This document shows positions 9,251-18,370 of a DNA stretch of 64,000 nt, piece by piece. The notes below the pieces were generated by a model that was not told the DNA's origin, searched no databases, and saw only the letters and a list, made by a program, of their open reading frames with translations. Every line of letters begins with the position of its first letter. Position 1 is the first letter of the stretch. The stretch comes from Andreesenia angusta (GTDB lineage Bacteria > Bacillota > Clostridia > Tissierellales > Gottschalkiaceae), in NCBI RefSeq assembly GCF_001855385.1, contig NZ_MKIE01000002.1, positions 1 through 64,000 of the forward strand, read 5' to 3'. Made by a program: the position numbers and the translations under genes.

Positions 9251-10444
9251 ATGAATATACTGGTAATAAATTGCGGAAGTTCGTCATTAAAATATCAATT
9301 AATAGATATGTCAAACGAGAGCGTTCTAGCTAAGGGACTGGCGGAGAGAATAGGAATCGAAGGCTCAAGAATAAAGCACGAGCCAACAGGAAAAGATAAG
9401 GTACTTATAGAGAAGGACATGCCTGACCACAAGGCAGCACTTGAAATAGTTACAAATGCGCTTGTAGATGGAGAGATAGGATCTATAGCTTCTATGGACG
9501 AAATATCAGCTGTAGGACACAGAGTTGTTCACGGTGGAGAGAAGTTCTCAGCATCGGTTATAATAGATGAAAATGTAATGAAGGGAATAGAGGAGTGCAT
9601 AAACATAGCGCCACTTCACAACCCACCAAACATAATGGGAATAAGAGCATGTCAAGAGCTTATGCCGAATGTGCCAATGGTTGCAGTGTTCGATACAGCG
9701 TTCCACCAGACTATGCCAGAAGACTCTTACATCTATGCACTTCCTTACGAGCTATACGAGAAGTACAAGATAAGAAGATACGGAGCTCACGGAACTTCTC
9801 ACAAGTATGTAGCTTACAGAACAGCTGAGCTGCTAGGAAAGGATCTTTCAGAGCTTAAGCTTATAACTTGCCACCTAGGAAACGGAGCTAGTATAGCTGC
9901 GATAAAGAACGGAAAAGTAGTGGACACTAGCATGGGATTCACTCCTCTAGAGGGACTTATAATGGGAACTAGATGTGGAGACATAGACCCTGCTATAGTG
10001 CCATTTATAATGGAAAAAGAGAACCTTACGCCATCAGAGGTGTCTGACCTTCTAAACAAGAAGTCAGGAGTTCTAGGAATTTCAGGAGTTAGCAGCGACT
10101 TCAGAGACATAGAGGACGCTATGGCTGCAGGAAACCACAGAGCTAAGCTTTCGCTAGAGATATTCAACAACGCTGTTGTAAAGTATATAGGAAGCTACGC
10201 TGCTATAATGGATGGAGTAGACGCAATAATATTCACGGCTGGACTTGGAGAGAACTCTAAGGAGGCTAGAGAAGAGATATGCAAGTACTTCACTTACCTT
10301 GGAGTTGAGCTAGACCTAGAGGCCAACGACATGAGAGGTAAAGAGAGAGTAGTCAGCACAGAGAACTCTAAAGTGAAAGTAATGGTCGTACCTACTAACG
10401 AAGAGCTTATGATAGCTAGAGATACATTGGGATTAGTTAAGTAA
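9251..10444 (+). CDS. ackA: Acetate kinase AckA
   Basis: 397 residues from the ATG at 9251, the usual length for acetate kinase. The N-terminal [17 protein letters not shown] phosphate-binding motif, [11 protein letters not shown] near residue 88, GAHGTSHKY near residue 177 and the GGLGENS-like FTAGLGENS near residue 320 are all present. It makes ATP and acetate from acetyl phosphate. A longer reading frame opens at 9155, but AGGAGG at 9232-9237 and homology support 9251. pta is not in the window. The yceD promoter follows. Confidence 0.96.
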   Translation: MNILVINCGSSSLKYQLIDMSNESVLAKGLAERIGIEGSRIKHEPTGKDKVLIEKDMPDHKAALEIVTNALVDGEIGSIASMDEISAVGHRVVHGGEKFSASVIIDENVMKGIEECINIAPLHNPPNIMGIRACQELMPNVPMVAVFDTAFHQTMPEDSYIYALPYELYEKYKIRRYGAHGTSHKYVAYRTAELLGKDLSELKLITCHLGNGASIAAIKNGKVVDTSMGFTPLEGLIMGTRCGDIDPAIVPFIMEKENLTPSEVSDLLNKKSGVLGISGVSSDFRDIEDAMAAGNHRAKLSLEIFNNAVVKYIGSYAAIMDGVDAIIFTAGLGENSKEAREEICKYFTYLGVELDLEANDMRGKERVVSTENSKVKVMVVPTNEELMIARDTLGLVK

Positions 10445-10470
10445 AACTATTCAGTTATAGTACAAAATTC

Positions 10471-10499
10471 TTGACAAAGTGATTCAGGGTTAATATAAT
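10471..10499 (+). promoter_or_regulatory. Consensus sigma-A promoter for yceD-rpmF
   Basis: TTGACA (10471-10476), an exactly 17-nt spacer, TATAAT (10494-10499). Both hexamers match consensus perfectly, suggesting strong expression of the yceD-rpmF unit. Confidence 0.9.
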
Positions 10500-10531
10500 A
10501 AAGTTTGGCAACATATAAGAGGTGACTTAGT

Positions 10532-11029
10532 ATGAAACTAGATTTGACAGAAATTTTTGATAATTCTGTTTTATGCATCGAGTTTGATCAGTCGATTGAA
10601 GTAGACTTGTCAGAAGTAGCTAATGCTGTCCTGAATCCTGTACGTGTCAAGGGAACTGTGTACAATACTGGAGATGGAATTTTCCTGGACGGAACGCTTT
10701 ACTACTGCTACAAGGATAACTGCGCGCGTTGTCTGACTGAAGTTGAGGGTGAAATTGAAACAGAGATATCAGGAAGAATCTTAGAAGACGAAGAATCTAA
10801 GTTAGAAGAAAGTGATGAAAAATTGATCGCTTACAATAAAGACGAGATCACTCTAGACGAAGTCATAGCAGATGCAGTACTCTTGTCAATGCCTATGAGG
10901 ATTCTCTGCGGAGAAGACTGCAAAGGGCTTTGTCCTAAATGTGGAAAGGACTTAAACCAAGGGAAGTGCGAATGCCAAGACGACGAAGTAGATCCTCGCC
11001 TTGCTAAGTTGAGAAATTTTTTTGAATAG
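10532..11029 (+). CDS. yceD: YceD/DUF177 family 23S rRNA accumulation protein
   Basis: 165 residues with the YceD pattern: a central CARCLTEVEGE motif near residue 68 and a C-terminal zinc-like cluster CGEDCKGLCPKCGKDLNQG near residue 130. The family is linked to 23S rRNA accumulation and almost always precedes rpmF, as it does here by 18 nt. The GTGACTTAGTATG leader carries a GAGGTGA ribosome site. Confidence 0.92.
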   Translation: MKLDLTEIFDNSVLCIEFDQSIEVDLSEVANAVLNPVRVKGTVYNTGDGIFLDGTLYYCYKDNCARCLTEVEGEIETEISGRILEDEESKLEESDEKLIAYNKDEITLDEVIADAVLLSMPMRILCGEDCKGLCPKCGKDLNQGKCECQDDEVDPRLAKLRNFFE

Positions 11030-11047
11030 TTAAGGAGGTGTTTTTAA

Positions 11048-11227
11048 ATGGCAGTACCAAAGCGTAAAATTTCCAAGTCAAAAAGAGATAAAAGAAGAGC
11101 TTCGGCACAAGTGCTAACAAAAGCTACTATAGTGGAGTGTCCACAGTGTCATGAGCCTAAACTACCTCATAGAGTTTGTGGATCTTGCGGATACTACAAG
11201 AACAAAGAAGTAGTGGCAATAGACTAG
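11048..11227 (+). CDS. rpmF: 50S ribosomal protein L32 (zinc-binding form)
   Basis: A 59-residue protein beginning [18 protein letters not shown], the diagnostic L32 N-terminus. Four cysteines (CPQC and CGSC) make it the zinc-ribbon form. AAGGAGGTG precedes the ATG. It lies between yceD and fapR, the classic Firmicute order. A strong terminator follows directly, so fapR needs its own promoter. Confidence 0.97.
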   Translation: MAVPKRKISKSKRDKRRASAQVLTKATIVECPQCHEPKLPHRVCGSCGYYKNKEVVAID

Positions 11228-11235
11228 TCAAGATG

Positions 11236-11266
11236 AAAAAGAGAATCCAGGCGATTCTCTTTTTTT
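11236..11266 (+). terminator. Rho-independent terminator after rpmF
   Basis: GAGAATC and GATTCTC form a stem flanked by an A-run and a T-run; it separates rpmF from the fatty-acid operon. Confidence 0.88.
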
Positions 11267-11294
11267 GTGTCTATTTGCAGGGAGCATAAAAATA

Positions 11295-11323
11295 TTGATT
11301 TTTTAGTATCCGTAATATATACT
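11295..11323 (+). promoter_or_regulatory. Promoter of the fapR-plsX-fab operon
   Basis: TTGATT (11295-11300), a 17-nt spacer, TATACT (11318-11323). The predicted start site (about 11330) falls inside the FapR operator. Confidence 0.8.
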
Positions 11324-11328
11324 TAATA

Positions 11329-11345
11329 TTAGTATCTGGTACTAG
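11329..11345. promoter_or_regulatory. FapR operator
   Basis: TTAGTATCTGGTACTAG is an inverted repeat that closely matches the known FapR site (TTAGTACC-type half sites facing each other, 17 bp). It overlaps the predicted transcription start of fapR itself. FapR is released by malonyl-CoA, so the operon should be induced when malonyl-CoA accumulates. Confidence 0.88.
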
Positions 11346-11372
11346 TTATAAGTATTAGCTCGAGGTGATAAG

Positions 11373-11933
11373 GTGAAAGGGAAGAGGATAAGCAAAAAGG
11401 ACAGGCAAGTGCAACTTGTAGAAAAGCTGAAGAACGATCCTTTTTTGACAGATGAGGAGCTGATGCAGATGTTTGGGGTCAGCATACAGACGATAAGGCT
11501 CGACAGGCTTGAGCTTGGAATACCAGAGCTCAGAGAGAGAATAAAGAGCGTAGCGGAGAGCAACTACTCGAAAGTCAGAACTATAGGCGGCAGAGAGATT
11601 GTGGGGGAACTTATAGATATAAAGCTTGGAGAGAGCGGGATATCTGTCCTTCAGACAGACGAGTCTATGGCCTTCGAGAAGACTAAACATATAAGAGGAC
11701 ATAATATATTTGCGCAGGCAGAGTCACTTGCCATAGCGGTTATAGACGAGGATACGGCCATAACTGCGGTTGCAAACACGAAATACTACATACCTGTAAA
11801 GGCTGGAGAGAAGCTTGTGGCAAAGGCAGAAGTAGTTAGACACAGAGGGGACAGGCATTTTGTCCATGTATTTATATACTCTGGACAGGAGCAAGTATTT
11901 AGAGGCAAGTTTATACTGATGCCCTTGAACTAG
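11373..11933 (+). CDS. fapR: Transcription factor FapR (fatty-acid and phospholipid biosynthesis regulator)
   Basis: 186 residues. The N-terminus carries a DeoR-like helix-turn-helix ([27 protein letters not shown] split over residues 26-52). The C-terminal hot-dog fold holds the malonyl-CoA effector site, with [13 protein letters not shown] near residue 111. The start is GTG, with a GAGGTGATAAG region ahead of it. It heads plsX-fabH-fabK-fabD-fabG-acpP-fabF and has its own operator at 11329, so it is autoregulated. All features fit the Firmicute FapR family. Confidence 0.94.
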   Translation: MKGKRISKKDRQVQLVEKLKNDPFLTDEELMQMFGVSIQTIRLDRLELGIPELRERIKSVAESNYSKVRTIGGREIVGELIDIKLGESGISVLQTDESMAFEKTKHIRGHNIFAQAESLAIAVIDEDTAITAVANTKYYIPVKAGEKLVAKAEVVRHRGDRHFVHVFIYSGQEQVFRGKFILMPLN

Positions 11934-11944
11934 GAGGTTTTTTC

Positions 11945-12955
11945 ATGAAGATAGCCGTGGATATAATGGGCGGAGACAGAGGTATAGGAAATAACGTCGC
12001 GGGGAGCTTAAAGGCCCTTGAGACTTTAGATATAGAGTTGGTTTTGGTAGGCAGAGAGAACGATATAGCTTTAGAGCTTGAGTCCCAAAGCTACGATAAG
12101 AGCAGGCTGGAAATCGTAAATGCAGATGAAGTGATAACAAATGAAGACGAGCCGGCCATGGCTGTGAGGAAAAAGAAAAACTCTTCGATAGTCATAGGGA
12201 TGAACCTCTTGAAAGAAGGGAAAGTCGATGCATTTGTGTCTTCAGGGAACACCGGAGCGCTGCTGAGCGGAGGGCTTCTGATAGTGAAGAGAATAAAGGG
12301 CATAGATAGACCGGCGCTCGGCGTTGTATATCCAAACAGAAGAGGGCCATCTTTCTTGCTGGACGTTGGAGCCAATGCAGACTGCAAGCCCAAGTACCTT
12401 CAGCAGTTCGCCGTGATGGGGAGCATATACTCGAAAGAGGTACTGGGGGTGGAAAACCCTAGAACAGGGATAGTCAACATAGGAGCCGAAAAAGAGAAGG
12501 GCAACGAACTGACAAAGGCTTCTTTTGAACTGCTGGAAAATACAGATTCCATAAACTTCGTGGGGAATGTAGAGGCTAGGGAGATACCGGATGGAGAGTA
12601 CGATGTGCTGGTATGCGATGGATTTACTGGGAACGTGATATTGAAGCTTTCGGAAGGGCTTGCCATGGGCATATTCTCTATACTGAAAGACAAGATGAAG
12701 TCTTCCATAAAGAACAAGCTGGGAGCGCTGCTCTTAAAGAGCGGGCTCTATGAGCTTAAGTCAAGCCTTGACTACAGCGAATACGGAGGGGCTGCGCTCC
12801 TTGGGATAAAGGCGCCTGTTATAAAGGCCCACGGAAGCTCTGACGAAGTGGCTATAATGAACGCCATAAGACAGGCAAAGCTGTTTGTAGAGTACAGAGT
12901 CGTGGATAGAATAGAGGAAAATATAGCCCTTTTAGGAGGAGACGATAGTGAATAA
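11945..12955 (+). CDS. plsX: Phosphate acyltransferase PlsX
   Basis: 336 residues beginning MKIAVDIMGGDRG, the PlsX signature, with SSGNTGALLSGG near residue 99 and VCDGFTGNVILK near residue 222. PlsX converts acyl-ACP to acyl-phosphate for phospholipid synthesis. It lies 11 nt after fapR and overlaps the fabH start by 8 nt, so translation is probably coupled. Confidence 0.96.
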   Translation: MKIAVDIMGGDRGIGNNVAGSLKALETLDIELVLVGRENDIALELESQSYDKSRLEIVNADEVITNEDEPAMAVRKKKNSSIVIGMNLLKEGKVDAFVSSGNTGALLSGGLLIVKRIKGIDRPALGVVYPNRRGPSFLLDVGANADCKPKYLQQFAVMGSIYSKEVLGVENPRTGIVNIGAEKEKGNELTKASFELLENTDSINFVGNVEAREIPDGEYDVLVCDGFTGNVILKLSEGLAMGIFSILKDKMKSSIKNKLGALLLKSGLYELKSSLDYSEYGGAALLGIKAPVIKAHGSSDEVAIMNAIRQAKLFVEYRVVDRIEENIALLGGDDSE

Positions 12956-13967
12956 AAGAGGATTCAATGCAGGAATACTGGGCATAGGCTCATACGTTCC
13001 TGAAAAGAAAGTCACAAATTTCGACTTAGAGAAAATGGTCGAGACTTCAGACGAGTGGATTACAACTAGAACTGGAATAAAAGAGAGAAGAGTCGTTGAA
13101 GAGGGTCAGCACACTTCGGACCTGGCACTAGAGGCCAGCAAGAAGGCGCTAGAAGACGCCAAGATGACTCCAGAGGACATAGACCTTATAATAGTGGCTA
13201 CTATGTCTCCAGACCTTCCTACTCCGGCTACGGCGTGCTTTCTGCAAGATAAGCTAGGTTGCACTGATGTGCCGTCTTTCGACATATCAGCAGCGTGCTC
13301 AGGCTTTATATACGGCCTTTCAATAGCAACAGCATATGTGAACTCGGGGCTATACAAGAACATACTTCTAGTAGGGGCTGAGGCCATGTCTAGAATAGTG
13401 GACTGGACAGACAGGTCCACATGTATACTCTTCGGAGACGGAGCAGGGGCTGTTGTAGTTGGAAAAGTTCCAGAAGACAGAGGTGTGCTGGGCTTTGAAA
13501 TGGGAAGCGACGGATCTGGAGCCAAGCATCTGCTCATACCTTCGGGCGGAGTTTCAAATCCAAACACAGAGGAGACGCTCGAGTCTAGAGAGAACTATAT
13601 AAAGATGGACGGATCTGAAGTCTTCAAGTTCGCAGTCAGAAGGATGGACCAGGTCTCAAAGAACGTGCTCGAGAAGCTGGAGCTGGAAGTAGAGGACATA
13701 GATCTGCTGGTTCCGCACCAGGCCAACATAAGGATAATAGATTCGGCTGTAAAGAAATTGAAGATAGACTACGACAAGGTAGTAGTAAATCTAGACAAGT
13801 ATGGAAATATGTCAGCGGCTTCCATACCTGTTGCGCTTGACGAGGCAGTAAAGTCAGGCAGAGTTTCTGATGGAGACAAGGTGCTGATAGTGGGGTTCGG
13901 AGGCGGACTTACTTGGGGGGCTTCGGTCATAAGCTGGCATAAAGACAAGGAGGCTGTATATGTTTAA
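12948..13967 (+). CDS. fabH: 3-oxoacyl-ACP synthase III FabH
   Basis: 339 residues, usual for FabH, which joins acetyl-CoA (or a branched starter) to malonyl-ACP. The Cys-His-Asn triad is visible in DISAACSGF, PHQANIRI and the GNMSAAS segment. GTG start with AGGAGG at 12934. It overlaps plsX upstream and fabK downstream (8 nt each). Confidence 0.96.
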   Translation: MNKRGFNAGILGIGSYVPEKKVTNFDLEKMVETSDEWITTRTGIKERRVVEEGQHTSDLALEASKKALEDAKMTPEDIDLIIVATMSPDLPTPATACFLQDKLGCTDVPSFDISAACSGFIYGLSIATAYVNSGLYKNILLVGAEAMSRIVDWTDRSTCILFGDGAGAVVVGKVPEDRGVLGFEMGSDGSGAKHLLIPSGGVSNPNTEETLESRENYIKMDGSEVFKFAVRRMDQVSKNVLEKLELEVEDIDLLVPHQANIRIIDSAVKKLKIDYDKVVVNLDKYGNMSAASIPVALDEAVKSGRVSDGDKVLIVGFGGGLTWGASVISWHKDKEAVYV

Positions 13968-14907
13968 AACAGAAATTTGCAAATTATTCAATATAGATTA
14001 CCCGATACTTCAGGGAGGAATGGCCTGGGTAGCCACTGCTGAGCTTGCAGCTGCTGTGTCTAACAGCGGAGGGCTTGGTATAATAGGATGCGGTAACTCT
14101 CCTACAGAGGTTGTAAGAGAAGAGATCAGAAAGATAAAGTCGCTTACAGACAAGCCTTACGGCGCAAACATAATGCTGCTTTCTCCTTATGCAGAAGAGA
14201 TAGCGGAGCTTCTATATGAAGAGGGTGTGCCTGTGATAACTACTGGAGCCGGGAACCCTGGAAAGTACGTGGAGAAGTGGAAGTCAGTTGGGAGCAAAGT
14301 TGTGCCTGTGGTGCCGTCTGTGGCTCTTGCCAAGAGAATGGAGAAGTCCGGGGCAGATGCAATCATAGTGGAAGGAACTGAAGCAGGTGGACATATAGGG
14401 GAGCTCACGACTATGGCGCTACTGCCGCAGGTTGTAGACGCTGTAAACATACCTGTGATAGGTGCAGGGGGCATAGCTGACGGAAGAGGATTTGTGGCGG
14501 CCATGGCGCTTGGGGCGAGCGGAGTTCAAATAGGGACTAGGTTTGTATGCTCTGACGAATGTATAGCACACCCTAAGTACAAGGAGCTTATAATCAGCTC
14601 GAAGGACAGGGATGCAGTTGTAACAGGAAGAAGCACAGGGCATCCTGTGAGAAATATAAAGAACAAGTTCACCAAGGCTCTTCTGAAGATGGAAGAAGAG
14701 GGAGCTTCTGTGGAGGAGCTTGAAGCTTTCGGAGCGGGATCGCTAAAGAGAGCGGCTATAGACGGAGAAGTGGAAGAGGGCTCTGTGATGGCTGGGCAGA
14801 CTGCCGGATTTATAAAGGACATAAAGCCTTGCCGTGAGATAATAGAGGATATAATGGCAGAGGCGAAGAGTGTGTGTGCGAACATCTGCTCGAACAGCTC
14901 AAACTAG
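13960..14907 (+). CDS. fabK: Enoyl-ACP reductase II FabK (FMN-dependent)
   Basis: 315 residues with YPILQGGMAWVA near residue 15, the nitronate-monooxygenase-like TIM barrel fold, IVEGTEAGGHIG near residue 140 and GAGGIADGRG near residue 167. FabK is a flavoprotein that reduces trans-2-enoyl-ACP. Its presence in a fab operon replaces FabI, which is typical of Clostridia and streptococci. The next gene, fabD, begins 9 nt later. Confidence 0.95.
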   Translation: MFKTEICKLFNIDYPILQGGMAWVATAELAAAVSNSGGLGIIGCGNSPTEVVREEIRKIKSLTDKPYGANIMLLSPYAEEIAELLYEEGVPVITTGAGNPGKYVEKWKSVGSKVVPVVPSVALAKRMEKSGADAIIVEGTEAGGHIGELTTMALLPQVVDAVNIPVIGAGGIADGRGFVAAMALGASGVQIGTRFVCSDECIAHPKYKELIISSKDRDAVVTGRSTGHPVRNIKNKFTKALLKMEEEGASVEELEAFGAGSLKRAAIDGEVEEGSVMAGQTAGFIKDIKPCREIIEDIMAEAKSVCANICSNSSN

Positions 14908-14916
14908 GAGGAAAAT

Positions 14917-15867
14917 ATGGGAAAGACAGCTTTTATATTCCCTGGTCAGGGTGCACAGTACCCTGGAATGGGAAAAGACATATATGAGAACTATGAAGAG
15001 GCGAAGGCTCTTATGGACAAGGCAGACGAGGTGCTGGGCTTTAGCCTTACGGACACTGTGTTTGGCGGATCGGAAGAGGAGCTTTCAAAGACAGAGGTGA
15101 CTCAGCCGGCTATACTTATGACTTCAATCGCCATGGCGGAAGTGCTGAAAGCCAAGGGAATAGCTCCTGACGTAGTTGCAGGACTCAGTCTTGGGGAGTA
15201 CTCAGCGCTTGTAGCTTCAGGCGCCATAGACTACTCTGACGCTGTAGAGCTTGTAAGAAAGAGGGGAATCTACATGGAAGAGGCCGTTTCAGACGGAGCA
15301 GGGGCTATGGCCGCGATACTGGGCCTTGAAAACGAACTGCTTACAGAGATTGTAGAGAGCCTTAAGGGCGAAGGCGTGATAGAGATAGCCAACTACAACT
15401 GCCCTGGGCAGCTTGTAATCTCTGGAGAGGCTCATGTGGTTGAAAAGGCCGCAGAGCTTTCAAAGGAGAAGGGTGCCAAGAGGGCTGTAATGCTTCAGGT
15501 GAGCGGACCTTTCCACACTAGCATGCTTGCGCCGGCAGGAGAAAAGCTAGGCGTTGCACTTGACGATGCCAAGATATCGGAGCCTGAGACAGAGATATAC
15601 TTCAACGTAAACGCAGAGAAGATATCCAGCCCTGAGGAGATAAAGAGCGCACTTGTAAAGCAGGTCTCGAATTCAGTGCTCTGGGAGAGCATAGTGGACA
15701 AGATGATAACAGAAGATGGAGTAGACAGGTTTGTGGAGATAGGGCCTGGAAAGACGCTGACTTCTTTTGTGAAAAAGATAAACAAGAAGCATAAGGCTGA
15801 TATATCGCTTTACAATATAGAAAACCTGGAGACGATGGAGAAGTTTCTAGAGGAATTCAACGCTTAA
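14917..15867 (+). CDS. fabD: Malonyl-CoA:ACP transacylase FabD
   Basis: 316 residues with FIFPGQGAQYPGMGKD at the N-terminus, the nucleophile motif GLSLGEYSAL (Ser near residue 92) and the catalytic-histidine segment GPFHTSML near residue 199. It loads malonyl onto ACP. GGAGG precedes the ATG. Fits the operon exactly. Confidence 0.96.
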   Translation: MGKTAFIFPGQGAQYPGMGKDIYENYEEAKALMDKADEVLGFSLTDTVFGGSEEELSKTEVTQPAILMTSIAMAEVLKAKGIAPDVVAGLSLGEYSALVASGAIDYSDAVELVRKRGIYMEEAVSDGAGAMAAILGLENELLTEIVESLKGEGVIEIANYNCPGQLVISGEAHVVEKAAELSKEKGAKRAVMLQVSGPFHTSMLAPAGEKLGVALDDAKISEPETEIYFNVNAEKISSPEEIKSALVKQVSNSVLWESIVDKMITEDGVDRFVEIGPGKTLTSFVKKINKKHKADISLYNIENLETMEKFLEEFNA

Positions 15868-15880
15868 AGGAGGAGTTATC

Positions 15881-16633
15881 ATGGAATGCTTGAGTTTAGA
15901 GGGAAAAGTATCGCTTGTGACAGGAGGAGCTAGAGGACTCGGAAAGTCGATAGCGCTTAAGCTTGCAAGCCTTGGGTCGGACGTAGTTATAAACGACATA
16001 GGCGGAGAAGAATCTGCAATGGAAACAATCTCAGAGATAGAGTCTATGGGAAGAAAGGCTGTCTACATAAAGGCCGACATATCCAAGTTCGAAGAGGCCA
16101 AGTCGCTTGTAGAGCAATCTGTAGAGCAGATAGGCAAGATAGATGTGCTTGTGAACAACGCAGGCATCACAAGAGACAACCTCATAATGAGGATGTCGGA
16201 AGAGGACTTTGATGCAGTTATAAACGTAAATCTGAAAGGTACTTTCAACGTCAGCAAAGCCGCTATAAGAGGCATGCTGAAGACGAAGAACTGTTCTATA
16301 ATAAACGTTTCGTCTGTTGTTGGAGTTGCAGGAAACGCCGGACAGACAAACTATGCAGCTTCCAAGGCTGGTGTAATAGGCTTTACGAAGTCGCTTGCCA
16401 AAGAAGTTGCCAAGAAAAATGTAAGAGTGAACGCTGTGGCACCTGGCTTTATAGAGACGGACATGACAGACAAACTGCCTGAAGAGATAATAGAGGGATA
16501 CAAGCAAAATATACCGCTTGGAAGCCTAGGGTCACCTGAGGACGTATCAAACACTGTGGCTTTCCTGGCGAGCGATATGTCAAAATATATCACTGGACAG
16601 GTAATAGTTGTAGATGGTGGATTGTTTATTTAG
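15881..16633 (+). CDS. fabG: 3-oxoacyl-ACP reductase FabG
   Basis: 250 residues, short-chain dehydrogenase. Visible are the NADPH-binding TGGARGLGKS near residue 15, NNAGITRDN near residue 89 and the catalytic Ser and YAASK (Tyr/Lys near residues 157-161). An AAGGAGGAG ribosome site precedes the ATG. It performs the first reduction in each elongation cycle. Confidence 0.96.
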   Translation: MECLSLEGKVSLVTGGARGLGKSIALKLASLGSDVVINDIGGEESAMETISEIESMGRKAVYIKADISKFEEAKSLVEQSVEQIGKIDVLVNNAGITRDNLIMRMSEEDFDAVINVNLKGTFNVSKAAIRGMLKTKNCSIINVSSVVGVAGNAGQTNYAASKAGVIGFTKSLAKEVAKKNVRVNAVAPGFIETDMTDKLPEEIIEGYKQNIPLGSLGSPEDVSNTVAFLASDMSKYITGQVIVVDGGLFI

Positions 16634-16679
16634 GATAAATTTATTATAATAGAATAAGCTGTGGAAGGAGGTGCATACT

Positions 16680-16907
16680 ATGGTATTCGAAAAAGTAAAA
16701 AAGCTTATATCAGAACAACTTGATGTTGAAGAAAGTGAGATACAATTAGAGTCTTCATTCCAAGGAGATCTAGAGGCGGATTCATTAGACGTAGTTGAAC
16801 TTATAATGGCTATAGAAGACGAGTTCGATATAGAGATTCCAGATGAGGAAGCTGAGAAAATATTGACAGTTAAAAATGCCGTTGACTATATAGAGCAGAA
16901 CCAATAG
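16680..16907 (+). CDS. acpP: Acyl carrier protein
   Basis: 75 residues, acidic, with the phosphopantetheine attachment motif ADSLDVVEL (Ser near residue 36). A frame opens at 16671, but the GGAGGTG ribosome site and the family's usual length place the start at the ATG at 16680. It carries the growing acyl chain. A long perfect palindrome follows before fabF. Confidence 0.96.
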   Translation: MVFEKVKKLISEQLDVEESEIQLESSFQGDLEADSLDVVELIMAIEDEFDIEIPDEEAEKILTVKNAVDYIEQNQ

Positions 16908-16916
16908 TCGATGGAG

Positions 16917-16948
16917 TATTTTAAGGCCCCATATGGGGCCTTAAAATA
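16917..16948. repeat. 32-bp perfect palindrome between acpP and fabF
   Basis: Positions 16917-16932 and 16933-16948 are exact reverse complements, centred on CCCCATATGGGG, with flanking TATTTTAA/TTAAAATA. The transcript could form a very stable hairpin with a minimal loop followed by only an A-rich tract, so it is a poor simple terminator. Likely roles are intercistronic mRNA stabilisation, or partial termination that lets acpP be made in excess of fabF. Confidence 0.9.
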
Positions 16949-16973
16949 AATACCATAGTGATGGAGGAAGAAT

Positions 16974-18215
16974 ATGAACAGAAGAGTAGTCATAACTGGA
17001 CTTGGTGTACTTAGCCCTATAGGAAATGGAAAAGAATCCTTCTACCAAGCGCTTAGAGCAGGAAAATCTGGAATAGGCAAAATAACGAGATTCGACACGG
17101 AGGCTTTTTCTACAAAGATAGCTGGAGAAGTCAAAGACTTCAATCCTGAAGAACATATAGATAAAAAAGAACTCAAGAAGATGGACAGATACACTCAATT
17201 CGCGGTAATCGCCAGCAAGATGGCGGTTGAAGACGCAGCCCTTGACCTTGACAGTATAGACAGAGAAAGATTCGGGGTGGTGCTTGGATCGGGAACTGGC
17301 GGAATGGAGACTTTCGAAGAGCAGTACGCCAAGTACATGGAGAAGGGACCTAGAAGAATCAGCCCGTTCTTTATACCTATGATGATAACCAACATGGCGG
17401 CAGGGCAGGTTTCGATCTACCTTGGAGCTAGAGGGATAAATGAGACGATTGTCACAGCTTGCGCATCTGCGACTCACGCTACAGGAGACGCTTTCAAGGC
17501 GATACAGAGAGGCGCTGCAGACATAGTCATAGCTGGAGGGACTGAAGCACCGCTTACACCTATGTCTCTTGGAGGATTCTCGGCTATGAAGGCGCTTTCG
17601 ACTAGAAACGACGAGCCTGAGAGAGCAAGCAGACCTTTCGACAAGGAGAGAGACGGATTTGTAATGGCTGAAGGAGCTGGAGTGCTTGTGCTTGAAGAGC
17701 TAGAGCATGCGCTTGCAAGAGGAGCCAAGATATACGGGGAGATGCTGGGTTACGGAATGACTTCCGACGCAAACCACATAACTACGCCGGCAGAGAACGG
17801 AGAGGGAGCTTACAGGGCCATGAAGATAGCTGTAGAGGATGCTGGCATAAAGCCTTCTGATGTGGACTACATAAACGCCCACGGAACTTCTACAGAGTAC
17901 AACGACAAGTACGAGACTGCGGCCATAAAGACGCTTTTCGGGGAGAGCTTGGACAAGCTTAAAGTCAGCTCTACAAAGTCGATGACAGGACATCTCCTAG
18001 GAGCTGCTGGAGGAGTAGAGGCTTGCGTCTGCGCACTTGCAGTCAGCGAGAGCTACATCCCTCCTACTATAAACTACGAAAACCCTGACGAGTCTTGCGA
18101 CTTGAACTACGTTCCAAACGTAGGGATAGAGCAGGAAGTCAACTACACGCTTTCCAACTCGCTTGGATTCGGGGGGCATAATGCCACTATAGTTATAGGA
18201 AAATATAGAGGATAA
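16974..18215 (+). CDS. fabF: 3-oxoacyl-ACP synthase II FabF
   Basis: 413 residues, typical KAS II. The N-terminus [15 protein letters not shown], the catalytic cysteine in [13 protein letters not shown] near residue 163, and the histidines in [11 protein letters not shown] and [13 protein letters not shown] complete the Cys-His-His set. GGAGG lies upstream. It condenses malonyl-ACP with acyl-ACP and closes the fab operon ahead of a terminator. Confidence 0.97.
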   Translation: MNRRVVITGLGVLSPIGNGKESFYQALRAGKSGIGKITRFDTEAFSTKIAGEVKDFNPEEHIDKKELKKMDRYTQFAVIASKMAVEDAALDLDSIDRERFGVVLGSGTGGMETFEEQYAKYMEKGPRRISPFFIPMMITNMAAGQVSIYLGARGINETIVTACASATHATGDAFKAIQRGAADIVIAGGTEAPLTPMSLGGFSAMKALSTRNDEPERASRPFDKERDGFVMAEGAGVLVLEELEHALARGAKIYGEMLGYGMTSDANHITTPAENGEGAYRAMKIAVEDAGIKPSDVDYINAHGTSTEYNDKYETAAIKTLFGESLDKLKVSSTKSMTGHLLGAAGGVEACVCALAVSESYIPPTINYENPDESCDLNYVPNVGIEQEVNYTLSNSLGFGGHNATIVIGKYRG

Positions 18216-18222
18216 TATAACG

Positions 18223-18257
18223 AAAAGGTCTCAGCCAATAGAGGCCTTTTTCTTTTT
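18223..18257 (+). terminator. Terminator after fabF
   Basis: AAAAGGTCTC and GAGGCCTTTT pair (one G-U) followed by a T-run. Confidence 0.82.
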
Positions 18258-18267
18258 TGTATATGTT

Positions 18268-18296
18268 TTGAAAGCGCGTTTGTGATAAGATATTAA
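18268..18296 (+). promoter_or_regulatory. Possible rnc promoter
   Basis: TTGAAA (18268-18273), a 17-nt spacer, TATTAA (18291-18296). The predicted start (about 18303) would put the leader hairpin at the very 5' end of the transcript. Confidence 0.6.
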
Positions 18297-18305
18297 GGAA
18301 AATAA

Positions 18306-18355
18306 TAATGGCGATGTAAAGAGTTTAAGCACTTGAATTTTTTACACCGCTATTA
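18306..18355 (+). promoter_or_regulatory. Long leader hairpin upstream of rnc
   Basis: The 50 nt fold into a nearly continuous stem of 23 pairs: the outer TAAT/ATTA pairs, then a 40-nt core (18311-18350) closed by GCG/CGC and ending in a GCAC loop. There is one A/C mismatch and a few G-U pairs. The stem ends only 5 nt before the GGAGGT ribosome site of rnc. Its length is that of an RNase III substrate. Confidence 0.75.
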
Positions 18356-18370
18356 CATCTGGAGGTAGAA

